Assembly: GCA_045544835.1 (NCBI GenBank)
Contig: JAZPZS010000165.1
Span: 1-50,554 of the forward strand
Direction: 5' to 3'
DNA from: UBA1189 sp045544835
Lineage (GTDB): Bacteria > Bacteroidota > Bacteroidia > Bacteroidales > Bacteroidaceae
DNA: 50,554 bases
The position numbers and the translations under genes are program-made. Positions 44,201 through 49,673 of this stretch are shown here, one piece after another. Under the pieces are notes generated by a model that ran no database searches, was not told the origin of the DNA, and saw nothing but the letters and a program-made list of their open reading frames with translations. The first letter of the stretch is position 1; each line of letters begins with the position of its first letter.

Positions 44201-45192
44201 AACCAATGCCAATTGAACATTGTCATATCTTCTGTCATCATGTCGGTGGCGTGTAATACTGACATGTGTGAGAACTCGTCATGGTTGTTTTGAACCGTTA
44301 CCATCCACTCTTGAATCTCCTTGATATTATCAAGTATGCTCTCGTCATTGAGCCCCTTCTGTGTGACATGCACTGTAGCTTTCTGACCATGACCTTCAAG
44401 AACAATGTCGCCCGTGCGTTCCTGGGGCTCCTTGTTTGGAGTGAAACGGAGCGCAACATAGGTGTAACTTATTTCAATGTTTTCAGCACTTACAGGGATG
44501 CTATCGGGTATACTGCCTACTTTCTCTAACGAGAACTCGTCGGCACCATATATTAGGGTGTCAAGCGTCATCCAATCAGGGTAATTTGCGACTTTCACTC
44601 CATGATTAGGATAAGCGGCAAAAACATATTCTGTTTCGTCCCAACCTACTATAGCTTCACTTGTGGTGGTTGCATCGAATCCATAATATTCACCGATAGC
44701 GGTAAGTGAAAGTTGGTAGGGATGCTGCACCACGACTATCTCTTTTGAAACGTCGCCTCGTGAAGTCTTGAGCGTCACTACACCTATCCGCTCTTGCCCG
44801 GTTTCATTGGCTTCGGCAAAGATGAGGAAATTTTCGGAAAACATTCCGCCACCAGCAGGGGTCTGATAGTCAGCACGCTTATTCACTCTAATCGCCAGCC
44901 AATCAACATTCACGGAAGCAGTCCAGGGTACATTACATTGTACATGTCCAATGTTCATGGATCGTCCAGCACTGGCAGATAAATGAACCGTGTCGCCATA
45001 AACGTCTTCGCTCAGATAAGGCTGCTTCACGAACTCAATCTTTGTGTCGGAGGTAATCTCTACCTTCTCGCGATTGCCATCCTTAAAGAAGAAGTGCAAT
45101 GCCTCTTGTGCCTGTACTGCAGGAACCAGCATGGCGCTCGCAAAGGCGAGTGCAGCCATGCGCTTTACCTTATTATATATAGCGGTCATCAT
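38230..45192 (-). CDS. Giant 2320-residue protein: tandem BACON+SusD units fused to SusE/F-like and lectin-like domains
   Basis: One uninterrupted frame. A signal peptide (MAALAFASAMLVPAVQAQ) without a lipobox cysteine comes first, unlike normal SusD. Domains, approximate residues: BACON-like 58-165 and second sandwich to 285; SusD unit one 285-745 (NAYAYRAMAYLYLIQLFQDP, YMRAAEMILIEAEAYAHLGW, GEGHAYFDLKRLNRG); BACON-like 750-860 and sandwich to 975; SusD unit two 975-1455 (GQAYAFRAFNYFYLAQLYQQ, MRIEEMHLILAEAKAMMGDV, GEGHSYFDLMRLKKGVDRRG); a domain 1455-1580 shared with the first gene of this operon; SusE/F-like repeats 1585-1785 (ALYMIGQDFGAWDW, FKFCQKREWNGDFFSLGN); OB-like folds 1793-1967; a CBM-like sandwich 1990-2145 (NLINNGGFEEWTEDG); an acidic Gly/Ser/Glu linker; and a last domain 2165-2320. 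It is probably a surface glycan- or peptide-capturing protein. No SusC gene is adjacent. The start overlaps the upstream stop (ATGA). Confidence 0.85.
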   Translation of the reverse strand: MMTAIYNKVKRMAALAFASAMLVPAVQAQEALHFFFKDGNREKVEITSDTKIEFVKQPYLSEDVYGDTVHLSASAGRSMNIGHVQCNVPWTASVNVDWLAIRVNKRADYQTPAGGGMFSENFLIFAEANETGQERIGVVTLKTSRGDVSKEIVVVQHPYQLSLTAIGEYYGFDATTTSEAIVGWDETEYVFAAYPNHGVKVANYPDWMTLDTLIYGADEFSLEKVGSIPDSIPVSAENIEISYTYVALRFTPNKEPQERTGDIVLEGHGQKATVHVTQKGLNDESILDNIKEIQEWMVTVQNNHDEFSHMSVLHATDMMTEDMTMFNWHWFGHDYQHGFNGSTYRRNRAIWDTYYGIVARTNSIIDMMADVKDYVTNDKFVLGNAYAYRAMAYLYLIQLFQDPTSEYGVNESLPGVPMLYAKTEQKNMPDEKIEYFKGRNTVGEVMAQIEADITRAIELLQGEVRPSKNYIDITVAQGIAARYYLLAQEWNKAATMANAARNTYRLMDGNTENNGIRDGFMDIANEEWMWGFDHTPETTGWYASFFSHISNLADGYSGIGYTGRGVDARLLSLMSATDYRRAYWYRDENGNTESTAAASPNAYMWQYPYAILKFGWKEDWTQDYIYMRAAEMILIEAEAYAHLGWSSDAANVLSELMQRRDPEWQIQALDLEEIYLQRRLELIGEGHAYFDLKRLNRGIERNYEGSNHLEGYKINVAANDSAWVYKIPQSAINNDQAYNLTEEDNLFTQNPVYLNEVSYSSYNNDTIFMSASAGRTYSYGWVQCNYPWKVTADTDWLMTKVNEDTIYNSSFTSGLPYENLFMVYATANETGQERVGRVTISTEQNVSKTFTVVQRPYTLSFYESAYINNIRYDGEPVDTFVINGTWDWRNIYYNLLPNHGWEVTSYPDWMAMNEFAHGAENCSFDAIRDTKNLFDAGQPVVSTASFTFEPNESPEPRTAHIIFEGHGQKAVGIFHQEGLNEQAILNGAEALAKKMYQFGEAVGTNHHNDFGFPSLMLTMDGRGTDLVSDNSGYNWFSNSLDYSDLGSNLVYTAMYWTSMYNQIQAANEVIRAYGDRSEQSLFQFYLGQAYAFRAFNYFYLAQLYQQTYVGNEDQPCVPIISESNMETVYTEGCARATVREVYDFILSDLDKSLDMLQQAKFARPGKQFVSSEVIYGLRARINMVRGEWQAAAADAQRVIESGVASPYTLDEASKPSFNDINHEAWLWGIDATENDSPVLSGICNWPSHMGSFNMGSYAEIGVWRKVSQSLYNAIPSTDVRKGWFLDANAKSANLNAEQADYVVAKRMPAYTQVKFAPYAGLEGTVHAQDIPLMRIEEMHLILAEAKAMMGDVAGGAAALNSFVSGYRDAAYNCTAATTEELVEAVWMQRRIELWGEGHSYFDLMRLKKGVDRRGAGFQPDYVYNIPAGDAALIYPIPDREMSRNFNLIQNPVAEQPKSVIAIELEDAFEHYCYGTLAVGLFGGQWEQAMEVYQLDENIYRLPDYIAEGYDLVFHWDQTTNEAMFLKNSWETGYMHPTYGMITANGRSIVYDEATKTFTFAVEYTVSAGSFGVYNDTFTLPGGGEEPSSALYMIGQDFGAWDWTSDGVVTMTPVNSHEGAFWTTRYFTAGNGFKFCQKREWNGDFFSLGNDFGYTISGGNCMVEKDGFYTVYVDLNNNIIAVEPAAIYGIGECFGGWDVHNAENLFATQEQTLVSPSFVLDGEIRMYAAAPSAINEYYSVEWWQMEFNIYDGVIVYRGADGDQERVRGYLGQQVTLDLNAGTGAITNAANSSTKISDVLAAGEGTEATIQGTILATYARGFLVADDTGSILIYLGSGHGYVAGDIVSVSGTVNLYGGLLQFPNTSIVEKMGHTEISYSEPTIMDAAAMDAYLAAPGIQYAQYTGTLNINGNYYNVNIEGTTTAVGSISYPNEGLVDANFNGKAVTVTGYLIGASSNKYVNTMAVNVTLAEGSEENPGPENPEESDTTVLANNLINNGGFEEWTEDGAPTEWKSTTTAGNATLVQSSDAYSGNYAVQIEGNASSNKRLGHKEITLKAGTYNVHFYAKAATAEGGSVRPGYTPVTDGKVGSYAYGNYVNDLTVATWVEVNYEFTLNAETTVNLVVMCSKNPGKSVLIDEYSLTTEDGGLVGEGNDSEGEEGSEGSDTPGVTYSGRYISVTDFSEEGIYLFVAGDKVMSRLDEAKTYGYMPAETVKIENGEIASDAITEVAKLTVTSVEGGYTLQDTFGRYIYMKGEYNSFNISTDAQESYIWNITSNGDNTFSVTNPDKGKTIMYDTQYSSYGCYPSKTDARQYVSIYKYVSK

Positions 45193-45677
45193 TTCTTTAC
45201 GATTTTTGCGTTCAACTCCATGTTATAGCTCACGATGTAGAGACCCTCGTCGAGGTCGGCTACACTGATAGAGGTTCCCTCAATGCTTTTTACGGGTTTT
45301 CCCTCGGCATTGAAGATGTGGATCACTCCATTGCTGTCCTCGCTATTGACCACATATACGGTATGTGTGGTAGCGTTGTATACGATAGCGGCCTCACCTG
45401 TTTGCTTCACCTCCTCAATCTTCGTGAAGTCTTTGGCGAATCCCATCGCATAGATCTCGTCAATGTCAAAAGTCAACGTGTCCCCCGACTGGCGAATAAA
45501 GTAGATGTCATCACCATTATTCTCGCCGTTGTAAGTGAATACCATCTTCACTAACTTGTCGGTGCCGAATTCGATTTTCTCTTTGTTCTCTCCATGCTTG
45601 AAGAGCACCTGTGCCTGCATGCCGGTAGCGGCGAGCAGCAGCGTTATTGCTAATAATATATTGCGTTTCATAGTCAT
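45189..45677 (-). CDS. Secreted protein with T9SS-type-A-like C-terminal domain
   Basis: The 162-residue product has signal peptide MTMKRNILLAITLLLAATGM (cleavage after QAQ). The N-terminal module VLFKHGENKEKIEFGTDKLV resembles the start of the giant protein encoded next (LHFFFKDGNREKVEITSDTK). The C-terminal 70 residues (VIHIFNAEGKPVKSIEG, ISVADLDEGLYIVSYNM, AKIVKK) look like a type IX secretion system sorting domain. The part between is short, so the protein is little more than the module plus the signal; it could serve as an anchor or assembly partner. It lies 13 bp after the first gene of the operon and overlaps the giant gene by four bases, so translation is probably coupled. Confidence 0.7.
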   Translation of the reverse strand: MTMKRNILLAITLLLAATGMQAQVLFKHGENKEKIEFGTDKLVKMVFTYNGENNGDDIYFIRQSGDTLTFDIDEIYAMGFAKDFTKIEEVKQTGEAAIVYNATTHTVYVVNSEDSNGVIHIFNAEGKPVKSIEGTSISVADLDEGLYIVSYNMELNAKIVKK

Positions 45678-45690
45678 TGTCTCCTATCGT

Positions 45691-46425
45691 TTATTTGGTT
45701 ATTTCGCGTGTGCTCATAGGTTGTAGCTGCTTGTTTGAGACCTGGCCTTCCTGTTGCAAGGTTGCAGACTGTGTTGCAGATCTTCTAGAAGTAGCCTTAC
45801 GTATGCTCTGTACGGGTTCCTTATGTAGGGTATTCATCTCTACCGTAATGTCCAACTTGCGTTCACGCGCAGGGGCTGCTGACGTCTCTTCGAGTAGCAG
45901 ATATTCGTAACCATAACCAAAAGTGCCAGCATCTACGTAGTACACCATGAAGATTTCAAATGTATTGTAGTTCTCCACAAAGTAAGAAGGATAATTCTCT
46001 TCATCTCCTGTGTATGTAGCACCATCGGCAACCATAATCATCCCATAGCTGTCGTGAATATACCCCGTAGCTTGAGGCTGAACATGGCATCGCCCCGTAG
46101 AAGCATCATAATCAATGATAAGATCAAAGTCCTGAACAAGCCAATTCTCGAACTTATACTGCCATTTGCCTTCTGACACTTGACGCTTGTATACAGTCGA
46201 AGATGAAGTGCCTGTGAAAACTTTGGTAAACTCGTACGTTCCTTTGCCGACATATACCCAACCTTCATTATAAAATTCCGTATCGCGCACCGTCACGCTA
46301 TCCAGTTCAGCCGTAGGCACCTCTGCGAGGCGTGTATCGCCACTGTAGACGTGCAGGAAATTTTGTGCCACCACCATGAACTGGCATAGCAGTAAGGCAC
46401 TGATTAGGGTAAACAATCTTTTCAT
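45691..46425 (-). CDS. Secreted protein of unknown function, first gene of the double-SusD operon
   Basis: The 244-residue product has signal peptide MKRLFTLISALLLCQFMVVA. The N-terminal module NFLHVYSGDTRLAEVPTAEL (then DSVTV) is of the same kind as in the two following genes. The middle (about 120-185: QPQATGYIHDSYGMIMVADG, FMVYYVDAGTFGYGYEYLLL) resembles residues about 1500-1575 of the giant protein (ETGYMHPTYGMITANG, FAVEYTVSAGSFGVYNDT), so the two share a domain. The C-terminal 50 residues are low-complexity and rich in Gln, Ser and Arg, which is odd for an exported protein. No family recognised. A -7 box lies 60 bp upstream and no terminator separates the three genes. Confidence 0.7.
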   Translation of the reverse strand: MKRLFTLISALLLCQFMVVAQNFLHVYSGDTRLAEVPTAELDSVTVRDTEFYNEGWVYVGKGTYEFTKVFTGTSSSTVYKRQVSEGKWQYKFENWLVQDFDLIIDYDASTGRCHVQPQATGYIHDSYGMIMVADGATYTGDEENYPSYFVENYNTFEIFMVYYVDAGTFGYGYEYLLLEETSAAPARERKLDITVEMNTLHKEPVQSIRKATSRRSATQSATLQQEGQVSNKQLQPMSTREITK

Positions 46426-46485
46426 ATCACTATAGTTTTAATGTTAGTTCGGAAACATCCGAATATCAATGAATTATATTTGGTA

Positions 46486-46493
46486 CAAAAATA
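46486..46493 (-). promoter_or_regulatory. -7 box of the double-SusD operon
   Basis: TATTTTTG on the minus strand fits TAnnTTTG. The leader would be about 55 nt and contains a small TTCGG...CCGAA hairpin. No -33 TTG is clear. From 46494 to 46663 I see only AT-rich sequence. Confidence 0.4.
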
Positions 46494-46663
46494 TGTATAA
46501 TTCCTTTTCAGACTTCCTTCTCGTAGTTAAATAATGTTAATAATGTCCTTAAATAAATAAAAAGTGTTTACTGAGGCCTTGCTGGGCACTATGCTGGCTC
46601 AACGGAGTGAAGAGTGATAAGTCTATAATGCATGCAAGCATTAGTTTAAACTATAAGATACTA

Positions 46664-46866
46664 TTTGGCTCTTTGTCAATTTAGGGGCAACAAACCTTCA
46701 TAGTCTCTTGTCATTCTGATCGTTAGCGAATAATCTCGCAAAGTCTCTTGCTATATAATTTTCTGTCCCAGTGCGGGATTCTTCACTTCGTTCAGAATGA
46801 CACGACATGCGGGTTTTCAGAGGAATGATGAGCTATAACTTGCCCCTAAATTAACGAAGAACCAAA
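46664..46866. mobile_element. MITE-like element with 27-bp terminal inverted repeats
   Basis: The ends 46664-46690 (TTTGGCTCTTTGTCAATTTA, then GGGGCAA) and 46840-46866 are inverted repeats matching at 24 of 27 positions. The 203-bp element has no coding capacity. Inside it, GTCATTCTGA (46710-46719) pairs perfectly with TCAGAATGAC (46792-46801), making a nested palindrome related to the one at 1532-1584. I see no clear target-site duplication. Confidence 0.65.
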
Positions 46867-46881
46867 ACCTTTTAAGCAACA

Positions 46882-46911
46882 AAAGAAGGCCGCATCGGTG
46901 CGGCCTTCTTT
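46882..46911 (-). terminator. Factor-independent terminator after the HIT gene
   Basis: AAAGAAGGCCGCA (46882-46894) and TGCGGCCTTCTTT (46899-46911) form a 13-bp stem with a 4-base loop, ending in TTTTG on the minus strand. Confidence 0.9.
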
Positions 46912-46932
46912 ACAATTCGGATGTGGGAGGGT

Positions 46933-47325
46933 TTACAGTTGCTCGCGGATAGCTGCTGCAATAGCGGCAAACTCCTCTGGGGTGAACGACAGCTTGGGAT
47001 TGCTGAAAAGCATGTCGCTCTCGCGCTGCAGAGGGACGAGGTGGATATGCGCATGGGGTACTTCCATGCCGAGCACAGCCATGCCGATGCGTTGGCAGGG
47101 GAAGGCTGCCTTTTGGGCACGTGCCACACGTGCGGCAAAGAGGTGCAGGCTTGAGAGTTCCTCGTCGGTGAGGTCAAAGATGTAGTCTACCTCGCGCTTG
47201 GGGATGACGAGCACGTGCCCCTTGACCATAGGAGCGATATCCAGGAAAGCCAAATGGTTGTCATCTTCGGCTACCTTGTAGCAGGGAATCTCGCCAGCTA
47301 CGATTCTGCTGAATATACTTGCCAT
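46933..47325 (-). CDS. HIT-family nucleotide hydrolase/transferase
   Basis: The 130-residue protein is a complete HIT (histidine triad) protein of the Hint/PKCI branch: MASIFSRIVAGEIPCYKVAE, then DIAPMVKGHVLVIPKREVDY and the triad HAHIHLVP near residues 91-98. Hint proteins hydrolyse adenosine phosphoramidates; the cellular role in Bacteroidales is unclear. The gene starts 25 bp after the greA stop with no terminator between, so it is probably co-transcribed with greA, and it ends in a strong hairpin. Confidence 0.93.
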   Translation of the reverse strand: MASIFSRIVAGEIPCYKVAEDDNHLAFLDIAPMVKGHVLVIPKREVDYIFDLTDEELSSLHLFAARVARAQKAAFPCQRIGMAVLGMEVPHAHIHLVPLQRESDMLFSNPKLSFTPEEFAAIAAAIREQL

Positions 47326-47350
47326 ATTTTACAAACTCAACGGTTAAACC

Positions 47351-47818
47351 TTACGCGATGCTGATGCTCAAAATCTCGAGGCTAATCATTCCACCAGGTG
47401 TCTTGATGTCGGCTACCTCACCGGGCTTCTTTCCGAGCAGTCCTTGCGCGATGGGGGTATTCACCGAGATTTTGCCGGCCTTGAGATTAGCTTCGCTCTC
47501 AGGTACGATGGCGTAGCACATCTTCATGCCTGTCTTCACATTTTTCAGTTCCACCTTGGTCAGCACCTGCACGGTGTCTGTCTTGAGCTTGCTGGTGTCG
47601 ATGATGCGTGCTTCGCTGATGGTGAGCTTGAGTTGGTTGATTTTCATCTCGAGCATACCCTGTGCCTCTTTGGCGGCATCGTATTCCGCATTCTCCGAGA
47701 GGTCACCCTTGTCGCGTGCTTCAGCAATCTGGCGCGAGATTTCGGGGCGCTCTACACTCTCCAGTCTCTTGAGTTCGGCTATCAGTTGATCGTAGCCTTC
47801 TTGTGACATATAAGCCAT
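47351..47818 (-). CDS. greA: Transcription elongation factor GreA
   Basis: The 155-residue protein has the N-terminal antiparallel coiled coil with its acidic tip (EARDKGDLSENAEYDAAKEA). The Asp and Glu of GDLSENAEY are the residues that enter the RNA polymerase secondary channel to stimulate cleavage of backtracked RNA. The C-terminal FKBP-like domain (YAIVPESEANLKAGKISVNT, GKKPGEVADIKTPGG) is complete. The start is MAYMSQEGYDQLIAELKRLE; a second Met at codon 4 is possible. It forms a unit with the HIT gene. No clear promoter is visible in the 120-bp gap to rpsO, which holds the rpsO terminator. Confidence 0.96.
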   Translation of the reverse strand: MAYMSQEGYDQLIAELKRLESVERPEISRQIAEARDKGDLSENAEYDAAKEAQGMLEMKINQLKLTISEARIIDTSKLKTDTVQVLTKVELKNVKTGMKMCYAIVPESEANLKAGKISVNTPIAQGLLGKKPGEVADIKTPGGMISLEILSISIA

Positions 47819-47883
47819 AGTCCTTCTAATATTAGGTTGTTGATATTGTACTTAACAAATGTTTCTGCCAATTCGTATGCAAC

Positions 47884-47915
47884 ATAAATAAAGGTGCGCC
47901 CATCGGCGCACCTTT
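47884..47915 (-). terminator. Factor-independent terminator after rpsO
   Basis: AAAGGTGCGCC (47890-47900), loop CATC, GGCGCACCTTT (47905-47915); on the minus strand it is followed by ATTTATG. Confidence 0.85.
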
Positions 47916-47938
47916 TACATGTTGTAATACCACAAGGA

Positions 47939-48208
47939 TTACTTACGCAAGCCGAGAGCTTTGATGATAGAACGGTAACGCTCAATGTCGCGTTCCTTCA
48001 AGTAGTCGAGGAGCGCACGACGCTTACCTACCAATTTTGTCAATGCTCTTGCAGTACTATAATCTTTACGGTTCTTCTTCAAGTGCTCCGTCAGGTGGGT
48101 AATACGGTATGAAAACAATGCAATCTGAGCTTCGGGTGAGCCAGTATCAGTGTTAGACTTTCCGTATTGTCCAAAGATTTCTTGCTTTTTCTCTGGGTTT
48201 AAGTACAT
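47939..48208 (-). CDS. rpsO: 30S ribosomal protein S15
   Basis: The 89-residue protein is full length: MYLNPEKKQEIFGQYGKSNT, then DTGSPEAQIALFSYRITHLT, LTKLVGKRRALLDYLKERD and the C-terminal YRSIIKALGLRK. S15 binds 16S rRNA at the central three-way junction and helps early 30S assembly. It has a consensus promoter (48249-48280) that shares its upstream region with the divergent M16 gene, and its own terminator. The leader is about 35 nt, short for autoregulation of the E. coli pseudoknot type. Confidence 0.98.
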   Translation of the reverse strand: MYLNPEKKQEIFGQYGKSNTDTGSPEAQIALFSYRITHLTEHLKKNRKDYSTARALTKLVGKRRALLDYLKERDIERYRSIIKALGLRK

Positions 48209-48248
48209 ACGTTTAATTGTTTATTAAATGTTTTTGCAAATGCGGGTG

Positions 48249-48280
48249 CAAAGTTAGTACAAACCGAACGAAAAAACAAA
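48249..48280 (-). promoter_or_regulatory. Promoter of rpsO
   Basis: On the minus strand TTTG (48280-48277), a 20-bp spacer and TAACTTTG (48256-48249) match the Bacteroidetes consensus exactly. Confidence 0.8.
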
Positions 48281-48284
48281 TTTA

Positions 48285-48316
48285 TTTGCATTTTTCCGAG
48301 CTAGCGCCTAATTTTG
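48285..48316 (+). promoter_or_regulatory. Promoter of the M16 peptidase gene
   Basis: TTTG (48285-48288), a 20-bp spacer and TAATTTTG (48309-48316) match the consensus exactly. Its -33 box is only 4 bp from that of the divergent rpsO promoter. Confidence 0.8.
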
Positions 48317-48340
48317 CACCCGCAAATGAGGTTACGAGAC

Positions 48341-49564
48341 ATGAAACTCTACAATACTGCAACATTACCCAATGGATTGCGCATCATCCATACGCCTTCA
48401 CCGACAGCGGTAGCTTATTGTGGCTATGCCATTGATGCCGGTACGCGTGACGAACGCCCCGGGGAAGCTGGGCTCGCCCACTTTGTGGAGCACATGCTTT
48501 TCAAGGGTACCACAAAACGCCGCGCATGGCATATACTGAATCGCATGGAGAATGTGGGCGGTGATCTCAACGCCTTCACCAACAAGGAGGAGACGGTAGT
48601 GTATTCGGCTTTCCTCAAGAAGGACTTTGCACGCGCTCTCGAATTACTCACCGACATCGTCTTCCACAGTACCTTTCCACAGCACGAGGCCGACAAGGAA
48701 CGCGGCGTCATCCTTGAAGAAATCGAGAGCTATAACGACAACCCTGCAGAACTTATCTTCGATGACTTTGAGAGTATTCTTTTCCCTCGTCATCCGCTGG
48801 GACATAATATCTTAGGTGAGCCTTCTAACTTGAAACGCTTCGGGTCAGACAGTGGGCGCAGTTTTACGGGTCGGTATTACCATCCTGCCAATGCCGTATT
48901 ATTTATATATGGTAATATTCCCTTCTCCCGCATTGTCGGCTGGGCCGAGCGCCTTACCGCCGACCTGCCCGCAGGCATGCCCAACACAAGTCGTATAGCT
49001 CCGTCTCCCTATCAGCCACATCAAGTTGAGACTCATCGACATACTCATCAGGCGCATGTGATGATAGGCTGTACTGCATATCCCGCTACCGACCGCCGTC
49101 GCACAGGACTTTATTTGCTCAACAACATGTTGGGCGGACCAGGCATGAACAGTCGCCTCAATCTGGCTCTGCGTGAGCATTCAGGACTTGTATATAATGT
49201 GGAGAGCAACTTGGCCAGCTATACCGATACGGGAGTGTTCAGCATCTATTTCGGTACGGACATCCATGATGTAGATCGTTGCGTGGAACTCGTGCAGAGT
49301 GAGTTGCATCGTTTGCGCGAGCGCCCTCTTACCTCATTACAATTGGCTGCGGCCAAGAAGCAGCTCATCGGGCAGGTAGGCGTAGCCTCAGATAATTTTG
49401 AGAACATGGCACTCGGCATGGCTAAGACCTACTTGCATTTTGCTACTTACGAAGGTTCCGAAGCACTGTATCGTCGCATTGAGGCACTCACAGCAAAGGA
49501 ACTTTGGGACATATCCAATGAACTGCTCACCTTGGACAACCTTACCACGCTGATTTACCGATAG
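48341..49564 (+). CDS. M16-family zinc peptidase (processing-peptidase/PqqL-like)
   Basis: The 407-residue protein starts at MKLYNTATLPNGLRIIHTPS. The promoter places transcription start near 48323, just before the alternative ATG at 48326, which favours 48341. It carries the inverted zinc motif HFVEH (His47, Glu50, His51) in AGLAHFVEHMLFKGTTKR, followed by NRMENVGGDLNAFTNKEETV and the third-ligand region ADKERGVILEEIESYNDNP. The C-terminal M16_C domain (LLNNMLGGPGMNSRLNLALR, EHSGLVYNVESNLASYTDTG) is present. One-domain-pair M16 proteins of about 410 residues act as dimers on short peptides. There is no signal peptide, so it is cytosolic. I see no terminator downstream. Confidence 0.93.
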   Translation: MKLYNTATLPNGLRIIHTPSPTAVAYCGYAIDAGTRDERPGEAGLAHFVEHMLFKGTTKRRAWHILNRMENVGGDLNAFTNKEETVVYSAFLKKDFARALELLTDIVFHSTFPQHEADKERGVILEEIESYNDNPAELIFDDFESILFPRHPLGHNILGEPSNLKRFGSDSGRSFTGRYYHPANAVLFIYGNIPFSRIVGWAERLTADLPAGMPNTSRIAPSPYQPHQVETHRHTHQAHVMIGCTAYPATDRRRTGLYLLNNMLGGPGMNSRLNLALREHSGLVYNVESNLASYTDTGVFSIYFGTDIHDVDRCVELVQSELHRLRERPLTSLQLAAAKKQLIGQVGVASDNFENMALGMAKTYLHFATYEGSEALYRRIEALTAKELWDISNELLTLDNLTTLIYR

Positions 49565-49630
49565 AACCCACAGGTTGCGCATTGAAGCAAAATAAACCGT
49601 ATTTTCTTTCGTAAAGCAGAGAATAAATGC

Positions 49631-49638
49631 TACATTTG
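49631..49638 (+). promoter_or_regulatory. -7 box of fucP promoter
   Basis: TACATTTG fits TAnnTTTG, 36 bp before the ATG. TTTC at 49606-49609 is a poor -33 candidate. Confidence 0.5.
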
Positions 49639-49673
49639 TGGCGAAGTTCATATAAAAACATACAACATATACT

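Noticed and set aside
38230..45192. Assembly or cloning artefact joining two SusD genes
   Set aside because: The two SusD units are clearly diverged, each has its own BACON part, and the frame is continuous with no repeated DNA that could cause a false join.
46664..46866. Complete insertion sequence
   Set aside because: It is only 203 bp with no transposase frame, so at most a MITE or remnant; no target duplication is clear.
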